Source: Thiomargarita sp. (GTDB taxonomy: Bacteria; Pseudomonadota; Gammaproteobacteria; Beggiatoales; Beggiatoaceae). From it: 6,128 bases of DNA. Every line of letters starts with the position of its first letter. The first letter of the stretch is position 1. The position numbers and the translations under genes were made by a program. Below, piece by piece: positions 1 through 4,642 of the stretch. Under the pieces are notes generated by a model. It was not told the DNA's origin. It did no database searches and worked only from the letters and a program-made list of their open reading frames with translations. Location of the stretch: the NCBI GenBank assembly GCA_030618965.1, contig JAUXCJ010000081.1:1-6128 (forward strand), read 5' to 3'.

Positions 1-111
1 AGAGTCAAAACAGTCAAGCGAAGTAAAATACGTTCTTTGATAAAATTCGTTATTGTCATAATTATATTTTTTGATTAGGCTATCCAATAGGAAATTTTCC
101 TGTTCTTGTAG
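1..111 (-). pseudogene. Possible gene fragment cut off by the insertion sequence
   Basis: Read on the minus strand from the IS edge to the window edge, one frame is open for all 37 codons. It begins LQEQENFLLDSLIKKYNYDN, a composition that could be real protein. I do not recognise a family. A second minus frame is also open from an ATG at 59-57 to the window edge (starting MTITNFIKERILL), but it has no clear ribosome binding site. In AT-rich DNA an open stretch this short proves little. The long frame is not in phase with the start codon on the other side of the insertion sequence (2171-2169), so the two may belong to a frameshifted gene or to unrelated sequences. Only sequence left of the window could settle it. 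Confidence 0.25.
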
Positions 112-129
112 CCGACATTCCGCACTTGA
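112..129 (+). repeat. Left terminal inverted repeat of the IS
   Basis: The sequence CCGACATTCCGCACTTGA is the exact reverse complement of 2132-2149, with no mismatch over 18 bp. The match stops right after this, which fixes the inner edge. The transposase binds and cleaves at such ends. A TTGACA hexamer at 126-131 starts within the last four bases of the repeat and may serve as the -35 box for the transposase. Confidence 0.95.
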
Positions 130-155
130 CAAATTAAAAAAAATCTTTATTTAAT
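126..155 (+). promoter_or_regulatory. Likely transposase promoter overlapping the IS end
   Basis: TTGACA at 126-131, an exact sigma-70 -35 consensus, is followed after 18 bp by TTTAAT at 150-155. A transcript would start near 162, about 60-80 bases before the transposase start codon. A promoter placed on the terminal repeat lets bound transposase repress its own gene, which is known for several insertion sequences. That control is inference here. Confidence 0.45.
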
Positions 156-220
156 CCATCAAGGCTGATACAGATTAAAAATAAATATATCATCTAGGCA
201 TATCAAAAATTACGTGTGAA

Positions 221-1768
221 ATGACGGGGACAATTGGCATGGGAATGGCAACTAAAAACCTAGACACTCAAAATCCAGATTCATTGAAAACACAATCACT
301 CGATCACTTGGGACTAGTTGCAGCGGTCACACGCGATTTAGGTATTGTAGATAGGATTAACCAAAGATTGCCAACCACAGACAAAGCTAATGTAACAATG
401 GGACAACGAGTACTTGCTATGATCCTGAATGGATTAGGATTTACAAATGATCGTCTCTATTTAGTCCCACGGTTTTTTCAAAATAAACCAGTAGATAGAT
501 TGATTGGCCCTGGGATAGAAGCAGAGCACTTGAATGATGACGCTTTAGGGCGAGGTTTAGATGCAATAGCCAACTATGGAACCACTAGATTATTTGGAGA
601 ACTTGCCTTTGAGATTGGAACTGAGCAAGGTTTGTTAGGTAAATCATGCCATTTGGATACGACAAGTTTAACACTTCAAGGTGATTATCCGGAATCGGAA
701 ACCGTCGTGATTCCAAACCAGGAGGAAAACCTAGCCTCTCCTATTTCAGCACATCCTAAGGCACTACATGGCTACTCCAAAGATCATCGTCCCGATCTAA
801 AACAAGTAGTATTGTCATTAACAACAACTGGACCAGCTAGTTTCCCATTCTGGATGGAAGCATTAAACGGAAATAGTCGCGATAAAACTTCATTTCATGA
901 AACCATTACCAAAGTTAAGGATTTCCAGAAACAATTGCAACAATCATCTCCGTTTATCTGGGTAGCGGATTCCGCACTGTATACCGTGGACAAGCTTCTG
1001 AATTTCTCTGATGACAACTGGATCACTAGGGTTCCAAATACTATTGCTGATGTCAAAGCATTATGCGAAACACCTGATGAACAATTTCAATGGACCGAAA
1101 TAGGAACTGGCTATAATTTGGTAGAATTAGGTTCCAATTATGGCGGTTTAAAACAACGTTGGCTTTTGATTCATTCTGAACCAGCTTATGAAAGAGAATC
1201 TGTGACTTTTGAAAAACAATTGAAGAATCAGGAAAACTCAATCACTAAAGCAATTTGGCATCTTGGAAATCAAGTATTTGCAAGCAAAAAGGAAGCTAAA
1301 CATGCTGTCACCGTTTTGAGTCAAACATCTAAATACCATAAGTTTGATTACTCTTTACAACAAGTACGAAAGTATAGTGGTCAGGGTCGTCCAAAAACGG
1401 GACAAAAACCTACCTCGGTTGAATACCTTGTGAAGGTCAGTTTCAACCGTAACGAAGATACTATTGCAACTGCTAAAAATGCTTTCGAGGCTAAAGTTTT
1501 TTTTTGCAAAAAAACTTTAGCCTCGAAGGGACGTTTTATTATTGCTACTAATCAACTGGAACAATTGTCTAATTTGGAAGTCTTTCAGGAATACAAGAAA
1601 CCGAGCCAAGTGGAAGGGGGATTTCGTTTTCTGAAAGACCCTTGGTTTCTGCTTGATTCCGTTTTTCTTAAGAATCCAGCACGAATTGGTGCTTTGATGA
1701 TGGTTATGACTTTGTGTTTGATGGTGTATAATGTCGGTCAGTTCCGTTTGAGAGAAGTTCTAAAATAA
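221..1768 (+). CDS. IS1634-type transposase (DUF4277 and DDE domains), C-terminus cut by an in-frame stop
   Basis: This DDE transposase cuts and joins the IS ends. The N-terminal part (about residues 20-115, with TQSLDHLGLVAAV and EHLNDDALGR) matches the DUF4277 region of IS1634-type proteins. The catalytic core shows D146 in HLDTTSL, D250 in WVADSALY, and E465 with K472 in VEGGFRFLKDPW, which fits the E(6)K signature of IS4-like enzymes. The start is uncertain. ATG 221 gives the longest frame but has no binding site. ATG 239 has GGGGA eight bases upstream, and ATG 245 gives the N-terminus usual in relatives (MATKNLD). The frame ends at TAA 1766-1768 after REVLK, where relatives continue, and the missing tail is open in the same frame to 2002. 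All catalytic residues lie before the stop, so residual activity is possible. Residues 422-436 are encoded by a palindrome, perhaps an insertion. Confidence 0.9.
   Translation: MTGTIGMGMATKNLDTQNPDSLKTQSLDHLGLVAAVTRDLGIVDRINQRLPTTDKANVTMGQRVLAMILNGLGFTNDRLYLVPRFFQNKPVDRLIGPGIEAEHLNDDALGRGLDAIANYGTTRLFGELAFEIGTEQGLLGKSCHLDTTSLTLQGDYPESETVVIPNQEENLASPISAHPKALHGYSKDHRPDLKQVVLSLTTTGPASFPFWMEALNGNSRDKTSFHETITKVKDFQKQLQQSSPFIWVADSALYTVDKLLNFSDDNWITRVPNTIADVKALCETPDEQFQWTEIGTGYNLVELGSNYGGLKQRWLLIHSEPAYERESVTFEKQLKNQENSITKAIWHLGNQVFASKKEAKHAVTVLSQTSKYHKFDYSLQQVRKYSGQGRPKTGQKPTSVEYLVKVSFNRNEDTIATAKNAFEAKVFFCKKTLASKGRFIIATNQLEQLSNLEVFQEYKKPSQVEGGFRFLKDPWFLLDSVFLKNPARIGALMMVMTLCLMVYNVGQFRLREVLK
1484..1527 (+). 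repeat. Perfect palindrome inside the transposase gene
   Basis: The left arm TTCGAGGCTAAAGTTTTTTT (1484-1503) and right arm (1508-1527) pair over 20 bp around the loop TTGC. The palindrome encodes residues 422-436 of the transposase (FEAKVFFCKKTLASK) without breaking the frame, just before the conserved GRFIIATN segment. The same palindrome with one changed base pair, and with the same following GGAC, is found at 4500-4547 between two unrelated genes. This suggests a small repeated palindromic element inserted in frame. A conserved hairpin of the IS itself is the alternative, but the copy outside the IS argues against it. Confidence 0.85.
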
Positions 1769-2002
1769 AATGAAGATACATTACCGAATCAAGTAGGTAA
1801 ACCAACCCAGAATCCAACTTTACGCTGGGTCTTTCGCTTGATGGAAGGAATCTCGGTGGTTTACTTGGCTTTACAAGAAATCAAAGAGGAAACACTTGTT
1901 GTCATAGCAAACTTGGATGAGGTTAAACAAAAAATTATTCCTTATTTTGGTAATTACGCTCTTGAAATTTATGGACTCACTGGAATTAAATTTAATCATT
2001 AA
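1769..2002 (+). pseudogene. Stranded C-terminal tail of the IS transposase
   Basis: The frame of the transposase continues without shift behind its TAA for 77 codons and ends at TAA 2000-2002. The tail reads NEDTLPNQVGKPTQNPTLRW, then VFRLMEGISVVYLAL and so on. NETLPNQ, NPTLRW and an MEGI segment are what I expect at the C-terminus of this transposase group, directly after LREVLK or LRQALK. The stop at 1766-1768 is thus a single nonsense change, for example CAA or GAA to TAA. Read through, the full protein would be 593 residues. No start codon with a binding site precedes the tail, so it is probably not made on its own. Confidence 0.85.
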
Positions 2003-2131
2003 TTCATAAACTCTTTTCTTTTAATTGTTGATTCTATCTAAAAAACGTTTCATTAATTTATCTTTAATTAATAAAATACATGATTTATAAACTAAATTGG
2101 TTTGAATAAAATTAATATAAAAATTTAAATA

Positions 2132-2149
2132 TCAAGTGCGGAATGTCGG
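2132..2149 (-). repeat. Right terminal inverted repeat of the IS
   Basis: TCAAGTGCGGAATGTCGG is the exact reverse complement of 112-129. The base after it (2150) starts TAG, which also precedes the left repeat. It marks the point where the insertion cuts the minus-strand gene beginning at 2171. Confidence 0.95.
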
Positions 2150-2171
2150 TAGTAACAGATGTTTGTTGCAT
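2150..2171 (-). pseudogene. Start of an unknown gene, interrupted by the IS
   Basis: On the minus strand an ATG at 2171-2169 opens the frame MQQTSVT and then runs into the IS terminal repeat. It has a strong ribosome binding site and lies 35 bp downstream of the DUF433 stop codon, so it looks like the second gene of that operon. The usual partner of a DUF433 antitoxin is a small DUF5615 (PIN-like) toxin. The seven residues left do not look like its typical start, and they are too few for any assignment. If the IS is removed with one TAG copy, the frame gives only MQQTSVTTRTGKFPIG before a stop. The original gene is then either frameshifted, very short, or no longer joined to its own downstream part. 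Confidence 0.35.
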
Positions 2172-2178
2172 ATTAAAT

Positions 2179-2183
2179 CTCCT
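2179..2183 (-). promoter_or_regulatory. Strong ribosome binding site of the interrupted gene
   Basis: AGGAG on the minus strand lies seven bases before the ATG at 2171-2169, an ideal spacing. It is the main evidence that a true gene began here before the IS arrived. Confidence 0.5.
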
Positions 2184-2206
2184 ATTTTTAATGCTTATAG
2201 CTCACG

Positions 2207-2491
2207 CTAAACGTCTGCGCTATTTTTGACCATATTACGGCCAGAGATAGGTTTTTTTTGTGGAGTTGCTCTTGTGTTAAAATATTTGCTGTATTTTTTG
2301 CTCATAGCAATAGAGAGTACCGCTAAAATATCGGCTTTTTCCAAATCTTCATAATCGGCTAAAATCTCTTCTATCTCCATGCCAGCACTGAGTAATTCAA
2401 GTATGTTTTCAACCGGGTATCGTAATCCACGAATGCAAGGTTTACCATGACAAATCTGCGGATCAATCGTAATGCGTTCACTTAATGGCAT
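2207..2491 (-). CDS. DUF433 family protein, probable antitoxin
   Basis: This 94-residue protein belongs to the DUF433 family (PF04255), small helical proteins often found as antitoxins next to PIN-like DUF5615 toxins. The family signature is clear: RITIDPQICHGKPCIRGLR at about residues 6-24, then PVENILELLSAGM, EEILADYEDLEKADILAVL and a last helix to about residue 70. Such proteins usually bind the toxin and may bind their own promoter, but neither is shown here. AAAGGA about seven bases upstream of ATG 2491-2489 supports the start. The polar tail after residue 70 (FNTRATPQKKPISGRNMVKN) lies beyond the conserved core and may be degraded or lineage-specific. A second gene began 35 bp downstream and is destroyed by the IS, so this may now be an orphan. 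It is transcribed away from hemX. Confidence 0.85.
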   Translation of the reverse strand: MPLSERITIDPQICHGKPCIRGLRYPVENILELLSAGMEIEEILADYEDLEKADILAVLSIAMSKKYSKYFNTRATPQKKPISGRNMVKNSADV

Positions 2492-2566
2492 CTGATATTC
2501 CTTTAGCTATAGTGCTCCTAAATGATTTGTAAATTTTTTAGCTGGTTTTCAACCCTGTCCGTAACG

Positions 2567-2596
2567 TTTACAAGTGATTTAGGATGTCTATATAAT
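2567..2596 (+). promoter_or_regulatory. Likely sigma-70 promoter of hemX-cysE
   Basis: TTTACA at 2567-2572 and a perfect TATAAT at 2591-2596 are separated by 18 bp. Transcription would start near 2603 and leave a leader of about 120 bases before hemX. The leader is AT-rich, and I see no riboswitch-like structure in it. The 232-bp gap between the divergent DUF433 and hemX starts holds nothing else I can support. Confidence 0.5.
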
Positions 2597-2723
2597 GTGC
2601 TTGTTTGTACTCCAAAAGTTCTTTAACCGTCGTATTATAATAATATAGGACTTACGTATTGACAAATTTAATTTTTACCAAAGTGCAAATTATTTTTTTG
2701 ATTTTTAAAAAAGGTAAATAGAA

Positions 2724-3692
2724 ATGACTACAGAACCAACCCCAAAACCTCAAAAACATCGCCTATTTTTTTTCTTCTTATTCTTGATATTGCTATTAGG
2801 AGGTACGATTGTTTTAAGTTATCCATTTTGGCAACAATTTACTCACTTAGAACAAACACTACAAGAAGAAATAAAACAACTGAGTACACGAGTAGCAAGG
2901 CTAGAAAAATCCCAAGAAAATCAAGCACCATTAACAGGATTAGAAATTCGTATCAATGAACAAGAACAGGCTCTAAATAAGCTAATTCATCAAATCGCGC
3001 AACAGCCACAAAATGATGAGGATTGGAAAATAGCTGAAATTGATTATTTAATCACTATTGCTCATCATCGTTTGCAATTAGTACAGGATTCTCAAGGCGC
3101 ATTGATTGCGTTAATAACGGCTGATGAGCGTTTACAATCTTTGAATAAGCCAACATTATTTCAAGTGAGAACAGAGCTTTTAGAAAAGATTCAGCGTTTA
3201 CGTGAATTAAAGCGTCCAGATATTGCCGGCTTAGCTTTGCGCTTAGCCCAAGCGCAAACTGATAAATTACCCTTATTACAAGGCACTCGTGAAAGCTATA
3301 CGCCCCCGCCAGCCAGTTCATCAAATTCTGATGAGGAACAAGAATGGCAAACAGTTTTATGGAAAGAAATCAAACAATTAGTTGTAATACGCTATAACAA
3401 CGAAGCTGAGAAAGGTTTTTTAAGTCCCAAACAACGCCCCATCATCGCGCAAATTCTACAAATGAAGCTAGAAAATGCGCGTTTTTTCCTATTGCGGCAT
3501 GACAGACAGAATTTTACAGCCTCCATACAAGCTGTGCGTGAATGGCTGAAACGTTATTATGATCAAAATGATGATAAAGTAAAAGTTTTGCAAACTGATT
3601 TAGCTAAAATGGGAAAAATTGTTCTTAATCCGCCACTGCCTGAACTGTCTAATTTACTCAAAAGCCTGTCAGCGGTTCGGGGAAATCCATAA
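2724..3692 (+). CDS. hemX: HemX-like inner membrane protein
   Basis: The 322-residue protein matches the HemX family (PF04375). This family is often labelled uroporphyrinogen-III C-methyltransferase, although it lacks the methyltransferase domain. Its exact role in haem synthesis is unresolved. A short basic N-terminus precedes one membrane helix (about residues 14-33). Then comes a periplasmic part with a coiled coil (about 38-95), the conserved [20 protein letters not shown] block (100-119), [11 protein letters not shown] (166-176), a Pro/Ser-rich linker (about 192-202), [11 protein letters not shown] (214-224), and a helical end with [14 protein letters not shown] (302-315). AAGG nine bases upstream supports the start. 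It is somewhat shorter than many relatives, mostly at the N-terminus. In most gammaproteobacteria hemX follows hemC and hemD. Here a DUF433 gene and an IS lie upstream, and cysE follows 16 bp downstream, suggesting co-transcription with cysE. Confidence 0.87.
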   Translation: MTTEPTPKPQKHRLFFFFLFLILLLGGTIVLSYPFWQQFTHLEQTLQEEIKQLSTRVARLEKSQENQAPLTGLEIRINEQEQALNKLIHQIAQQPQNDEDWKIAEIDYLITIAHHRLQLVQDSQGALIALITADERLQSLNKPTLFQVRTELLEKIQRLRELKRPDIAGLALRLAQAQTDKLPLLQGTRESYTPPPASSSNSDEEQEWQTVLWKEIKQLVVIRYNNEAEKGFLSPKQRPIIAQILQMKLENARFFLLRHDRQNFTASIQAVREWLKRYYDQNDDKVKVLQTDLAKMGKIVLNPPLPELSNLLKSLSAVRGNP

Positions 3693-3708
3693 TATTTGGA
3701 AACATTTC

Positions 3709-4461
3709 ATGTTTAAATATTTAAAAGAAGATATTGCCTGCGTGTTTGAACGCGATCCTGCTGCACGCACTACTTTTGAAATATTAACCAATTATCCGGG
3801 CGTACATGCGCTACTGATGCACCGCCTAAACCACCGTTTATGGCGAGCAGGTTGGAAATGGTTAGCACGCACATTGTCCACTTTGACGCGCTGGTTGACA
3901 GGTATAGAAATCCACCCGGGGGCGACTATTGGGCGACGATTTTTTATTGATCATGGCATGGGCGTTGTCATTGGCGAAACGGCATCTATTGGTGATGATT
4001 GTACACTCTATCATGGTGTTACTTTGGGTGGCACTTCTTGGCAAAAAGGTAAACGTCATCCAACTTTGGGTAATGATGTTGTTGTTGGTGCAGGGGCTAA
4101 AGTATTGGGACCGATTTCTATTGGTAATGGGGTGCGGATTGGCTCAAATGCTGTAGTGATTAAACCCGTTCCTGATGGTGCGACTGTAGTTGGCATTCCT
4201 GGACGCATCATTCAAGTGGATACTGATTATAAAAAGCATCATAAACAAGAGCTTCAGCAAAAAATCTTTGATGCTTATGGACTTCCTCAAGATATGCCTG
4301 ACATTGATCCTATGCAATATGCGATCAATAATATGCTTGATGACATTGATTTGATAGATCAGAAAATACAAGCTCTCTGCAAAACGCTAAAGAGTATGGG
4401 GGTTGAAGAATTACCGTCAGAACTAGATTCCTGTAAAATTCGATCATCCAGAGATAAATAG
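3709..4461 (+). CDS. cysE: Serine O-acetyltransferase
   Basis: The 250-residue enzyme transfers acetyl from acetyl-CoA to L-serine, giving O-acetylserine for cysteine synthesis in the cytoplasm. A helical N-terminal domain (about 1-65) precedes a left-handed beta-helix of hexapeptide repeats (about 66-168). Catalytic features are visible: [11 protein letters not shown] with E67 in place of the Asp of the E. coli dyad, D81-H82 in FIDHGMG, and R116-H117 in KGKRHPTLG. The GIEIHP form is normal for the shorter EpsC-like CysE group. The C-terminal tail (about 170-250) is helical and polar and lacks the typical E. coli C-terminus. I chose ATG 3709 because GGA lies eight bases upstream and the protein then begins MFKYLKEDI as in relatives. 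A longer frame from 3619 would overlap hemX by 74 bases. The gene is probably co-transcribed with hemX. Confidence 0.95.
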   Translation: MFKYLKEDIACVFERDPAARTTFEILTNYPGVHALLMHRLNHRLWRAGWKWLARTLSTLTRWLTGIEIHPGATIGRRFFIDHGMGVVIGETASIGDDCTLYHGVTLGGTSWQKGKRHPTLGNDVVVGAGAKVLGPISIGNGVRIGSNAVVIKPVPDGATVVGIPGRIIQVDTDYKKHHKQELQQKIFDAYGLPQDMPDIDPMQYAINNMLDDIDLIDQKIQALCKTLKSMGVEELPSELDSCKIRSSRDK

Positions 4462-4499
4462 TTTTCTCGTTCCCATGCGTCGCATCACTGCCATTAAGT

Positions 4500-4543
4500 T
4501 TTCGAGGATAAAGTTTTTTTAAAAAAAAACTTTATCCTCGAAA
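4500..4543. repeat. Palindrome of the same family as the one in the transposase
   Basis: A perfect 21-bp stem (4500-4520 with 4523-4543) surrounds the loop AA. The arms carry TTCGAGGATAAAG followed by T7. The 1484-1527 palindrome differs by one compensated base pair (GGATAAAG against GGCTAAAG) and in the middle of the T/A run. Both copies are followed by one purine and GGAC. It lies 38 bp past the cysE stop and about 100 bp past the stop of the converging permease gene. Transcripts from either side would fold into a hairpin that could protect or end them, but the T run is inside the stem and not after it, so it is not a standard terminator. Confidence 0.85.
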
Positions 4544-4558
4544 GGACAAATTCGCACC

Positions 4559-4616
4559 GGAGTACAAAGCGCAGCTTTGTCAGCACTGGCAACGACAAAG
4601 CTGCGCTTTGTACTCC
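4559..4616. repeat. Long inverted repeat with nested palindromes between convergent genes
   Basis: Two 23-bp arms (4559-4581 and 4594-4616) are perfect reverse complements around a 12-base loop (AGCACTGGCAAC). Each arm contains its own palindrome: ACAAAGC-GCA-GCTTTGT at 4564-4580 and ACAAAGC-TGC-GCTTTGT at 4595-4611. The transcript could thus form one long hairpin or two small ones. It lies 27 bp past the permease stop, in the gap between converging genes, where such repeats (REP- or MITE-like) often collect and can act as two-way transcript ends. No T run follows, so standard intrinsic termination is not supported. I do not know whether it is repeated elsewhere in the genome. Confidence 0.85.
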
Positions 4617-4642
4617 AAGTGGCTTTAGTTGCTACAAACGGT

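Larger units (their letters stand above)
112..2149 (+). mobile_element. IS1634-type insertion sequence, complete, 2038 bp
   Basis: The element is bounded by perfect 18-bp inverted repeats that begin CCGACATTCC and enclose one transposase gene. Its size and one-gene plan fit the IS1634 family, a branch of the IS4-like DDE elements. The left noncoding part is about 90 bp. The right noncoding part (2003-2131) is very AT-rich, and I see no gene or clear terminator in it. The only direct repeat at the edges is TAG (109-111 and 2150-2152), shorter than the roughly 5-6 bp usual for this family. It therefore may be chance, or the flanks may have been rearranged after insertion. The element contains a premature stop in its transposase and a palindromic insertion, both described separately. 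Confidence 0.92.

Noticed and set aside
2506..2533. TTTACA-N16-TATAGC on the minus strand as the promoter of the DUF433 gene
   Set aside because: Transcription would begin at or inside the ribosome binding site (2499-2504), leaving almost no leader. The true promoter is probably farther upstream and was not found.
2604..2615. TTTGTACTCCAA shared with the end of the 4559-4616 repeat (4607-4618)
   Set aside because: A 12-base match between two sites in a window of this size is expected by chance, and the palindromic arm is absent here.
2659..2664. TTGACA just upstream of hemX as a -35 box
   Set aside because: No acceptable -10 hexamer follows at 16-18 bp, while the upstream TTTACA-N18-TATAAT is a better promoter.
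2644..2664. ATAGGACTTACG followed by TATTGACA, which looked like the end of an insertion sequence
   Set aside because: I recall similar termini only vaguely, and there is no partner inverted repeat or transposase remnant nearby.
3055..3324. Open frames opposite or within the known genes (also 1053-1241, 3862-4059, 3929-4156, 4144-4371, 4519-4728, 4647-4889, 5797-5988)
   Set aside because: They lie in other frames of well-supported genes (4519-4728 partly in the palindrome gap), show no family features and lack convincing start signals.
3619..3708. Upstream extension of the cysE frame from an ATG at 3619
   Set aside because: It overlaps the end of hemX, has no family similarity ([13 protein letters not shown]), and the ATG at 3709 has a ribosome binding site and the expected N-terminus.
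4464..4476. TTCTCGTTCCCAT after cysE, which resembles half of a palindromic repeat common in some sulfur-oxidising gammaproteobacteria
   Set aside because: The other arm is missing and the match rests on memory only.
4499..4616. CRISPR array or standard intrinsic terminators in the convergent gap
   Set aside because: There are no regularly spaced direct repeats with spacers, and neither hairpin is followed by a T run on either strand.
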